Of a DNA stretch of 64,000 bases, positions 11,090-20,784 are shown piece after piece. Numbering within the stretch: position 1 is the stretch's first letter; every line of letters starts with the position of its first letter. Location: contig JAUCBJ010003066.1 of assembly GCA_032718475.1 (NCBI GenBank), positions 1 to 64,000 of the forward strand. Direction: 5' to 3'. The position numbers and the translations under genes are program-made. This stretch comes from Nemertoderma westbladi (taxonomy: Eukaryota; Xenacoelomorpha; Nemertodermatida; Nemertodermatidae). Under the pieces are notes generated by a model. The model saw only the letters and a list, made by a program, of their open reading frames with translations. It ran no database searches and was not told where the DNA came from.

Positions 11090-11840
11090 CAGACTTTGGA
11101 CGACCATATCTCCGGTACCGGTAGGCCTATTGAGTCGAAATTTTTTTTAATCTACTTAGAACACTCCAGTGAATGTTTTTTAGTTTGAAAGTTTTGTCCC
11201 AAAATGCTCAGAAGTAATTTCGAAAAAACTGATCATTTCGCGATCATGATCTTTTGACCCCCTAGAATTGAACTTTTTTATGGTCAAATTTTGGCTACCC
11301 CCCCTAATTCGAGGGTGAGGAATCTTTTTGTAATGTTAAGTTTTTTCATACGGTGAACTCACAGGACTTGGTCTTCGAAATAAAACCGAAAACATGATCT
11401 TTCCTGATCATGGCCTGATCAAATCGCTTTTTGAAAATTTCGAAATGCTTAAAAGTTGCCCCTTCTTAATAGAAGCCGATTGGTAAAAAAAAAATCGCGG
11501 GTCTCAAACAAAGTTTTCGAGAAAATCGGGAAAAACCGAAAAACACGATCTTTTATGATCAGGAAGCTGATCTTGAGAACCGGTTGACCGATCGAGCCAA
11601 TTTTTCTTTTAATCAACTCAGAATAGACCATTGAACATTTCTTACAATGAATGTTTATTAGAAAAATGCTTAGATTCGATTTTAAATATACTGATCTTTT
11701 CGCGATCATGATCTTGAGTTTTGACCCACTAGACTTGAACTTTTTTATGCCCAAATTTTGGCTACCCCCCATAATTCGAGGGTGAGGAATCTTTTTGTGA
11801 TGTTAAGTTTTTCCATACGGTGAACTCCCAGGAAGGTAAA
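11090..11840. repeat. Diverged tandem duplication, offset about 462-468 bp
   Basis: Segments around 11130-11355 and 11590-11825 align. Both contain GATC-TTTCGCGATCATGATC (11231 and 11693), TTTTGACC, TTGAACTTTTTTATG, CAAATTTTGGCTACCCCCC, TTCGAGGGTGAGGAATC and CATACGGTGAACTC. This is a partial duplication in the interior of the inverted-repeat element, without coding potential. Confidence 0.8.
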
Positions 11841-12483
11841 CCCATATGCTGCCTATCGATTGGCGCTGGTCCCAAGTCCGTAGCATTAGCGGTTCTGGAC
11901 TTATCTCCATAGCAACGAGGTTGCTAGGGAGGCTAACTTTTTGACTCAAATTGGCCCTAGCCGGAGAACCGTAGACTTTTGAAACGTAATGTATATGGGA
12001 AAAAGTCTTCTAGATAAATTTTGGGGGGGGGGGGGGTCTAGGAACATCCTATTGTTGGTTTTCGCTTAGTTTCCGAGAAAACCTTCTCCCCCAAATTCCG
12101 CGGAATCTATAAAGGCCTGCGCAAGACTAGTACCGTGGCCGAGCACGGATTCGGGTTCTCCGAACACGATAACCTGCGGTTGGGGCCCTTACATCCAGAC
12201 AGTCTGGCGCCAATGACACCCTAGGTGTCACATTCCTAAGCGATGAGTCATGAGTGGGGTCTAACTGTCGCAAAGCTGGCCAAGCCTATACTACTTTAGT
12301 AGCCCCTGGCAAGATTGAATCCTCTGAGTCCTGCGCCCTCACCAAACCGAAGCTACGCAAGGAGCGACGACCACCGCGCAGACAGAGGGAGTTGGAACGG
12401 AGGAGCGCAAACTGCAGTCTCCGCCGTATACCCCCCAACACGCAGCCAGGACCCCTCTCACGCAGCCGAGACCCCTCTCACGC

Positions 12484-12738
12484 ATGCCGACCCGCCTCTC
12501 CACGAGTGACTCGGTGAGAGGACGAATGAGGATTTGTGTCTCGGTGCACGAGACACCGTCTGTATTGCCCACCAGGGAGGTAAATTCTATCCTCCACTCC
12601 TCGCAGACGGATCTGCAGTGGTTCTTCTTGAACCTGCAGCGGGCTTCAAGAAGTGACTCTGTCGAGCAGTTGGTCTGGGAATACGAAGTTGCATTCAATA
12701 ATTTTCGCATAATGAAGAAACAATATGTAGAGTTTTAA
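12484..12738 (+). CDS. Hypothetical ORF or terminal exon, 84 codons
   Basis: The downstream half of this frame (from about 12575) reads like a real protein C-terminus: polar and aromatic, with strings such as LQWFFLNLQRASR and SVEQLVWEYEVAFNNF, then a stop codon. The first part is low-complexity and probably non-coding. A possible acceptor CCCACCAG lies near 12573, so this may be the last exon of a gene whose other exons are not recognised, perhaps interrupted by the 2.7-kb transposon just upstream. No family is recognised. Confidence 0.3.
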   Translation: MPTRLSTSDSVRGRMRICVSVHETPSVLPTREVNSILHSSQTDLQWFFLNLQRASRSDSVEQLVWEYEVAFNNFRIMKKQYVEF

Positions 12739-13425
12739 ACGCTCAGCTAAATAATAATTAATATTCTAGGGCCCAACAAAACATCAGAATTATAGCGATT
12801 TACGTCTCTAAATTTACACATTAGTATTTTGATAATATCTTTGAGAATATCTTTGCCACTTTTGGGTTAAATTTAAACGGTTTTCAGATTCGGAATCTAC
12901 AGACGAAGGCGCTTCGAATGATATCTAGATTACATTTCAAAGACGAAAAATAAAGTCTACGGAGGTGGTTAAACATTGCTGAATAAACCTTTTTTAAGGG
13001 CTTGTTGTATGGAAATAACTGAGAAATTAAAAAATCCAGCCAGGCCACCAGTAAGAAAAGGTGTCGATCTATTATCATACCGAATTTCGTAGCTCGAATT
13101 TCGAATTTAAAAAACAATTAGGGGGGGGGGGGGGCTCCGACCCCCTAAAAATGGTTGTTGTATTAAGGGTTATGGTGCTATATTGAAAACATTATGAACA
13201 AAATCTAAAACTACACCAACTTCCAACAATCTAAAAAGTTAGTTAAAACAAAATAACTTAATGTGCAGGAAATTAATGATATTTTACAGTATATTGCTAC
13301 CTCTCAAATATTCCATTACATATAGTCCTATCTATTTACATGTCATATATTCACTTGTTTACATTGTATATTCCGTTGTGTTAGTTCGTCTCGTACCAAT
13401 CGTATGTACTCTGTACCATCTTTAG
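12739..13425. other. Intergenic or intronic DNA with a 14-base G-run
   Basis: AT-rich, no ORF above 80 codons. A run of 14 G (13121-13134) is preceded by GAATTTCGTAGCTCGAATTTC, a context similar to the G-run repeats near 7.1 and 8.0 kb. The right end, CTGTACCATCTTTAG at 13411-13425, is a plausible splice acceptor for the next exon. Confidence 0.5.
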
Positions 13426-14493
13426 GGAAGTGTTGATGGTATCAATAATAATAATAATAATAAGAAAAAAATTATAAGAAAAATAAAAATTGGGCACCAA
13501 GTCCGACCAAAACTCCGGAATAAACGGCGTTTAATTATTGGACTTATTGCATTTGTGTTAGTGGCGACGGCAGCTGGTGTAATCGGTTGGTTTCTGGGAA
13601 ATCAAGACAATAAAAATAATTTAGGGGTACCAACATCCACAGCCCCAAATACTACCGGCAATGTTACTACTGGTTGGGCGAGCAACACTGTTAGAGTCGA
13701 TATGGACAATACGCTCACTCCCCCTCCCTTTACTTATCTTAATACTTTCCCTTCCACTACTCCCCTTCCCATTACTCCCGCCCCCACTACTCCCACTCCA
13801 ACTACTCCCCCTTCCAATCCCACAACCCCCCCTCCTACTACTCCCATTCCCACTGCTCCCACTCCCACTACTCCCCCTAGTACAACCACATTGTCCAATG
13901 ATGATATATTATATAGGAAGTTTATCAACTGCGATACAAGTGTGACAGAATGTCTACCATATGCTCATTCTGATACATGCGATAACCGAGCCGAGCAATA
14001 TACCACCAAAGCTAAAGTCAGTGGTCTACATAATCTAAATACTAAGGGCAAGAAACTGAGATGCGATGGAGGTTGGGTCCTATTTTATAGACGCATCGCC
14101 AACAGTAACAGCTACTTTTGGTATAAAAATAAAGATTTCGCAAATGGATTCGGAGATTCAGATAAATCTTACTTTCTCGGCGTGTATAGTATCTACGTGC
14201 TGACACGATATAAAAATTGTTTCTTAAAGATCAACTTTGACAAATCGTCGAGAATCTACAGCAACTTTACAGTGTCGGGGCCTCCGAGCTATTATCTAAT
14301 GATTACAAATTATACATATTCACATCCGACCGGTGTATTTGCTGATGGAACTTACGATCTCTCTGCCCTAAATAACTCTAAGTTTAGACAAAGAAACTAT
14401 GGATGGTGGACTGGGGGTGGAGGTACTCACCCAAATGAATGGAACCCTAAATCTCAAACATTAGAAATAAAACTGAAATGCTTGGTAACCTAA
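13426..14493 (+). CDS. Fibrinogen-related (FReD) type II membrane protein, last exon
   Basis: The frame is open from 13426 to the TAA ending at 14493 and contains no usable ATG upstream of its membrane segment. It therefore probably starts at the acceptor CATCTTTAG and needs an upstream exon. Order of parts: poly-Asn/Lys basic stretch; hydrophobic segment about residues 36-58 (LIIGLIAFVLVATAAGVIGW) preceded by RNKRR, as in a type II membrane anchor; a Pro/Thr stalk of TTP repeats likely to be O-glycosylated; then a divergent fibrinogen-like domain. Family marks are DGGWVLFYRR, the NGFGD string, YFLGVYSIYVLTR, GWWTGGGG and the terminal LEIKLK, which matches the usual MKIRP end. Several conserved cysteines are missing. 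FReD proteins are secreted or surface lectin-like molecules, often in innate recognition. The ligand is unknown. The coding end is the seed of the 46-bp array that follows. Confidence 0.75.
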   Translation, partial: GSVDGINNNNNNKKKIIRKIKIGHQVRPKLRNKRRLIIGLIAFVLVATAAGVIGWFLGNQDNKNNLGVPTSTAPNTTGNVTTGWASNTVRVDMDNTLTPPPFTYLNTFPSTTPLPITPAPTTPTPTTPPSNPTTPPPTTPIPTAPTPTTPPSTTTLSNDDILYRKFINCDTSVTECLPYAHSDTCDNRAEQYTTKAKVSGLHNLNTKGKKLRCDGGWVLFYRRIANSNSYFWYKNKDFANGFGDSDKSYFLGVYSIYVLTRYKNCFLKINFDKSSRIYSNFTVSGPPSYYLMITNYTYSHPTGVFADGTYDLSALNNSKFRQRNYGWWTGGGGTHPNEWNPKSQTLEIKLKCLVT

Positions 14494-17400
14494 GTCTGAT
14501 AATACATTAGAGATGAAACTGAAATGCTTGGTAACCTAAGTCTGATGATACATTAGAGATGAAACTGAAATGCTTGGTAACCTAAGTCTGATGATACATT
14601 AGAGATGAAACTGAAATGCTTGGTAACCTAAGTCTGATGATACATTAGAGATGAAACTGAAATGCTTGGTAACCTAAGTCTGATGATACATTAGAGATGA
14701 AACTGAAATGCCTGGTAACCTAAGTCTGATGATACATTAGAGATGAAACTGAAATGCTTGGTAACCTATGTCTGATGATACATTAGAGATGAAACTGAAA
14801 TGCCTGGTAACCTAAGTCTGATGATACATTAGAGATGAAACTGAAATGCCTGGTAACCTAAGTCTGATGATACATTAGAGATGAAACTGAAATGCCTGGT
14901 AACCTAAGTCTGATGATACATTAGAGATGAAACTGAAATGCTTGGTAACCTATGTCTGATGATACATTAGAGATGAAACTGAAATGCTTGGTAACCTAAG
15001 TCTGATGATACATTAGAGATGAAACTGAAATGCTTGGTAACCTATGTCTGATGATACATTAGAGATGAAACTGAAATGCTTGGTAACCTATGTCTGATGA
15101 TACATTAGAGATGAAACTGAAATGCTTGGTAACCTATGTCTGATGATACATTAGAGATGAAACTGAAATGCCTGGTAACCTAAGTCTGATGATACATTAG
15201 AGATGAAACTGAAATGCTTGGTAACCTAAGTCTGATGATACATTATAGATGAAACTGAAATGCTTGGTAACCTAAATCTGATAATATATTAGAGATGAAA
15301 CTGAAATGCTTGGTAACCTAAGTCTGATGATACATTAGAGATGAAACTGAAATGCTTGGTAACCTAAGTCTGATGATACATTATAGATGAAACTGAAATG
15401 CTTGGTAACCTAAGTCTGATAATATATTAGAGATGAAACTGAAATGCTTGGTAACCTATGTCTGATGATACATTAGAGATGAAACTGAAATGCTTGGTAA
15501 CCTAAGTCTGATGATACATTAGAGATGAAACTGAAATGCTTGGTAACCTATGTCTGATGATACATTAGAGATGAAACTGAAATGCCTGGTAACCTAAGTC
15601 TGATGATACATTATAGATGAAACTGAAATGCTTGGTAACCTAAATCTGATAATATATTAGAGATGAAACTGAAATGCTTGGTAACCTAAGTCTGATGATA
15701 CATTATAGATGAAACTGAAATGCTTGGTAACCTAAGTCTGATAATATATTAGAGATGAAACTGAAATGCTTGGTAACCTATGTCTGATGATACATTAGAG
15801 ATGAAACTGAAATGCTTGGTAACCTAAGTCTGATGATACATTAGAGATGAAACTGAAATGCTTGGTAACCTAAGTCTGATGATACATTATAGATGAAACT
15901 GAAATGCTTGGTAACCTAAATCTGATAATATATTAGAGATGAAACTGAAATGCTTGGTAACCTAAGTCTGATGATACATTAGAGATGAAACTGAAATGCT
16001 TGGTAACCTAAGTCTGATGATACATTATAGATGAAACTGAAATGCTTGGTAACCTAAGTCTGATAATATATTAGAGATGAAACTGAAATGCTTGGTAACC
16101 TATGTCTGATGATACATTAGAGATGAAACTGAAATGCTTGGTAACCTAAGTCTGATGATACATTAGAGATGAAACTGAAATGCTTGGTAACCTAAGTCTG
16201 ATGATACATTAGAGATGAAACTGAAATGCTTGGTAACCTATGTCTGATGATACATTAGAGATGAAACTGAAATGCTTGGTAACCTAAGTCTGATGATACA
16301 TTAGAGATGAAACTGAAATGCTTGGTAACCTAAGTCTGATAATACATTAGAGATGAAACTGAAATGCTTGGTAACCTAAGTCTGATGATACATTAGAGAT
16401 GAAACTGAAATGCTTGGTAACCTATGTCTGATGATACATTAGAGATGAAACTGAAATGCTTGGTAACCTAAGTCTGATGATACATTAGAGATGAAACTGA
16501 AATGCTTGGTAACCTAAGTCTGATGATACATTAGAGATGAAACTGAAATGCTTGGTAACCTAAGTCTGATGATACATTAGAGATGAAACTGAAATGCTTG
16601 GTAACCTAAGTCTGATGATACATTAGAGATGAAACTGAAATGCTTGGTAACCTAAGTCTGATGATACATTAGAGATGAAACTGAAATGCTTGGTAACCTA
16701 TGTCTGATGATACATTAGAGATGAAACTGAAATGCCTGGTAACCTAAGTCTGATGATACATTATAGATGAAACTGAAATGCTTGGTAACCTAAGTCTGAT
16801 AATATATTAGAGATGAAACTGAAATGCTTGGTAACCTATGTCTGATGATACATTAGAGATGAAACTGAAATGCTTGGTAACCTAAGTCTGATGATACATT
16901 AGAGATGAAACTGAAATGCTTGGTAACCTAAGTCTGATGATACATTATAGATGAAACTGAAATGCTTGGTAACCTAAATCTGATAATATATTAGAGATGA
17001 AACTGAAATGCTTGGTAACCTAAGTCTGATGATACATTAGAGATGAAACTGAAATGCTTGGTAACCTAAGTCTGATGATACATTATAGATGAAACTGAAA
17101 TGCTTGGTAACCTAAGTCTGATAATATATTAGAGATGAAACTGAAATGCTTGGTAACCTAAGTCTGATGATACATTATAGATGAAACTGAAATGCTTGGT
17201 AACCTAAATCTGATAATATATTAGAGATGAAACTGAAATGCTTGGTAACCTAAGTCTGATGATACATTAGAGATGAAACTGAAATGCTTGGTAACCTAAG
17301 TCTGATGATACATTATAGATGAAACTGAAATGCTTGGTAACCTAAATCTGATAATATATTAGAGATGAAACTGAAATGCTTGGTAACCTAAGTCTGATGA

Positions 17401-18666
17401 TACATTATAGATGAAACTGAAATGCTTGGTAACCTAAGTCTGATAATATATTAGAGATGAAACTGAAATGCTTGGTAACCTATGTCTGATGATACATTAG
17501 AGATGAAACTGAAATGCTTGGTAACCTAAGTCTGATGATACATTAGAGATGAAACTGAAATGCTTGGTAACCTATGTCTGATGATACATTAGAGATGAAA
17601 CTGAAATGCTTGGTAACCTAAGTCTGATGATACATTAGAGATGAAACTGAAATGCTTGGTAACCTATGTCTGATGATACATTAGAGATGAAACTGAAATG
17701 CTTGGTAACCTAAGTCTGATGATACATTAGAGATGAAACTGAAATGCTTGGTAACCTAAGTCTGATGATACATTATAGATGAAACTGAAATGCTTGGTAA
17801 CCTAAGTCTGATAATATATTAGAGATGAAACTGAAATGCTTGGTAACCTAAGTCTGATGATACATTAGAGATGAAACTGAAATGCTTGGTAACCTAAGTC
17901 TGATGATACATTATAGATGAAACTGAAATGCTTGGTAACCTAAGTCTGATGATACATTAGAGATGAAACTGAAATGCTTGGTAACCTATGTCTGATGATA
18001 CATTAGAGATGAAACTGAAATGCTTGGTAACCTAAGTCTGATGATACATTAGAGATGAAACTGAAATGCTTGGTAACCTAAGTCTGATGATACATTATAG
18101 ATGAAACTGAAATGCTTGGTAACCTAAGTCTGATAATACATTAGAGATGAAACTGAAATACTTTGTAACCTAAGTCTGATGATACATTAGAGATGAAACT
18201 GAAATGCTTAGTAACCTATGTCTGATGATACATTAGAGATGAAACTGAAATGCTTGGTAACCTAAGTCTGATGATACATTAGAGATGAAACTGAAATGCT
18301 TGGTAACCTAAGTCTGATGATACATTATAGATGAAACTGAAATGCTTGGTAACCTAAGTCTGATAATACATTAGAGATGAAACTGAAATACTTTGTAACC
18401 TAAGTCTGATGATACATTAGAGATGAAACTGAAATGCTTAGTAACCTATGTCTGATGATACATTAGAGATGAAACTGAAATGCTTGGTAACCTAAGTCTG
18501 ATGATACATTATAGATGAAACTGAAATGCTTGGTAACCTAAGTCTGATGATACATTAGAGATGAAACTGAAATGCTTGGTAACCTAAGTCTGATGATACA
18601 TTAGAGATGAAACTGAAATGCTTGGTAACCTAAGTCTGATGATACATTAGAGATGAAACTGAAATG
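14459..18666 (+). repeat. 46-bp tandem array, about 91 copies, derived from the FReD gene 3' end
   Basis: The unit contains ACTGAAATGCTTGGTAACC, TAA and AAGTCTGATGATACATTAG. The first unit is the end of the coding exon itself: the last ten codons, the stop and the start of the 3' UTR. From the unit at 14491 to the one at 18631 the distance is 4140 bp, exactly 90 x 46, so net length is unchanged over the whole array. Units differ at a few diagnostic sites (AAGTC/ATGTC/AAATC, GATAC/AATAT, TTAGAG/TTATAG). These variants recur at multiples of 46 bp, showing block duplication. Confidence 0.97.
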
Positions 18667-18935
18667 TCTAAAGTAACAAATATAAAGAAACAAAGTAGAA
18701 GTACAGTAGGTTACTTATTGTTTTTGTGTAACAAAAAAAACACTTAAAATATCAACAAATAATATTCCAATAATAGAAAGAAATAGTTCGAACAACATGT
18801 TTTAATAATATCCTCTGAGTTACAATAAATATAAGAACGGCACTGCCGTAGGTCGTGAGGCCTCCGTTGGGAACGTCGGTTCCAGGAACCGCGGTAGGAA
18901 TCCCATAAAGGATAGATGGAACCCGTAGTCCCAAA
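18667..18935. other. Short unique spacer between arrays
   Basis: AT-rich on the left, then GC-richer (GGAACCGCGGTAGGAATCCC) toward the next array. No gene or RNA is seen. Confidence 0.5.
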
Positions 18936-20100
18936 GGTTACCCCGCGGGTTCCATCCAACCCGTAGACCCAACGGGTAACCCATGGGCTACATACAACCC
19001 GTAGACCCAACGGGTAACCCATAGGTTACATACAACCCGTAGACCCAACAGGTAACCCACGGGTTACATCCAACCCGTAGACCCAACGTGTAACCCTTGG
19101 GTTACTACTACCCGTAGACCCAACAGGTAACCCATGGGTTAAAACCAACCCGTAGACCCAACGGGTAACCCTTGGGTTACTACTACCCGTAGACCCAACA
19201 GGTAACCCATGGGTTACATCCAACCCGTAGACCCAACGGGTAACCCTTGTGTTACTACTACCCGTAGACCCAACAGGTAACCCATGGGTTAAATCCAACC
19301 CGTAGACCCAACGGGTAACCCCTGGGTTACTACAACCCGTAGACCCAACAGGTAACCCATGGGTTAAATCCAACCCGTAGACCCAACGGGTAACCCATGT
19401 GTTCCATCCAACCCGTAGACCCAACGGGTAACCCATGGGTTCCATCCAACACGTAGACCCAACGGGATACCCATGGGTTCAATCCAACCCGTAGGCCCAA
19501 CGGGAAAGGCATGGGTTATATCCAACCCGTAGACCCAACGGGTAACCCTTGGGTTACTACAACCCGTAGACCCAACAGGTAACCCATGGGTTAAATCCAA
19601 CCCGTAGACCCAACGGGTAACCCATGTGTTCCATCCAACACGTAGACCCAACGGGATACCCATGGGTTCAATCCAACCCGTAGGCCCAACGGGAAAGGCA
19701 TGGGTTACATCCTACCCGTAGACCCAACGAGTAACCCATGGGTTACATCCAACCCGTAGACCCAACGGTAAACCCATGGGTTAAATGCAACCCATGCAAC
19801 CCAACGGGTAACCTATGGGTTACATCCGTCAACACAGCGGGTAACATGGGTTACATCCAACCCGTCAATTCAAAAGGTCACCAATGGGTGTCATCCAACA
19901 CGTCAACCCAGCGGGTAACCCATGGGTTCCATACTATCCGTAGACCCAATGGGTTACATCCAATCTGTAGACCTAGCGGGTAACCCATAGGTTACATCCA
20001 GCCCGTAAACCCAGCGGGTAACCCATGGGTTCCATCCAACCCATTTACCCAACATATAACCCATGGGTTAGATCCAACCCGTAGACCCAACAGGTTACCC
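18936..20100. repeat. 38-bp tandem array rich in GGGTTACC/GGGTAACCC, about 31 copies
   Basis: Units combine AACCCGTAGACCCAACGGG with TAACCCATGGGTTA; the second string is a perfect 14-bp palindrome. CCCGT...ACGGG forms a second dyad. Units vary in length by about 1-2 bp and decay to the right after 19750. Short open frames on the minus strand (GLRVG, WVTRWVYGLD) are by-products of the repeat and not a gene. It lies between the FReD array and the 3' end of POLR3C. Confidence 0.93.
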
Positions 20101-20471
20101 ATGTGTTTCTCACAGATACACTTCGCTGAGACTTCGCTGAGATGAGTTCGTATACATGCTGGGCAATTACAGATGGATACAACGCTGTGAGAATGCGGCG
20201 GCATCGCTGTTAAACTGCGTCCAAATGCGACTCATCACCACCAATGTGTATCTGTGAATTGGTACACTTATTATATTTTTCTTTACCCTACTCTTATTAT
20301 ATTTAGTATTTACAACCAAATTAAATATGTGGATGGTTAATTTATTAATCTCTACAATCGGATAGAAAGCTCTATATAATTATTATTAACGACAACATTG
20401 AGTTCTGCTTCACAATATTAAAATTAAAAGTAGCATTTTATGAACAAATGTAATCAACCAATTACAATCCC
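20101..20471 (-). promoter_or_regulatory. POLR3C: POLR3C 3' untranslated/terminator region with AATAAA
   Basis: AT-rich sequence downstream of the POLR3C stop codon on the minus strand. A canonical AATAAA (minus strand, 20346-20341) lies about 126 nt after the stop codon and is a reasonable cleavage/polyadenylation signal. The mRNA end itself cannot be seen. Confidence 0.5.
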
Positions 20472-20784
20472 TCAAGAACTCCCATGTATAGGTAGGTACT
20501 CCAAGTACAAAGACAATATAAATACGGTCTCGTCCACCTCTACTTCAGCCTTCTGTATCGCATTCAACCTTTTCTTCAGTAACTCCAACTGAACCTTCTC
20601 GGCGGGCGTCAGATAGTTCCTAACCTCCTGTATTTGTTCAGGGTCTGCATTGTCCTGGGTCAACTGTTCTACTATAGAATCAACCTTGGTTCCCTGATCC
20701 AACAACCTTCTATTGTCCGAAGCCTCTTTCTCGCGCCGTAACATTAGATTCAACAAGGTCTTGTAACAATGTCCGAGAGCCACT
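20472..20784 (-). CDS. POLR3C: POLR3C exon 5 (residues 410-513), 20.7 kb from exon 4
   Basis: Acceptor TTTCCTACAG|AGTGGCTC. Joined to exon 4 the protein reads DIQKVVRVALGHCYKT, matching the human string that ends HRCYKS. The exon encodes the C-terminal coiled coil (RREKEASDNRRLLDQG, LTPAEKVQLELLKKRL) and the conserved VDETVF motif, then stops at 20472. Its first about 20 bases are copied in every unit of the adjoining array. Confidence 0.93.

Larger units (their letters stand above)
9572..12296. mobile_element. 2.7-kb non-autonomous element with 102-bp terminal inverted repeats
   Basis: Positions 9572-9673 and 12195-12296 are inverted copies of each other over 102 bp with very few mismatches, beginning AAGTAGTATAGGCTTGGCC. 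TAGT flanks both outer ends and may be a 4-bp target duplication. The interior has no ORF above 107 codons and no transposase motif, so it must move in trans if at all. It holds a large palindrome next to the left end, microsatellites, a partial tandem duplication and a 14-base G-run. The superfamily cannot be assigned. Confidence 0.8.

Noticed and set aside
14459-18666. Box C (TGATGA) and box D (CTGA) in each 46-bp unit, as in C/D snoRNAs
   Set aside because: Spacing of about 16 nt is too short, there is no terminal stem, and the CTGA comes from the FReD coding end.
19026-19663. Minus-strand frames with WVTRWVYGLD repeats
   Set aside because: Translation of the 38-bp palindromic array only; frame is kept by chance unit-length changes.
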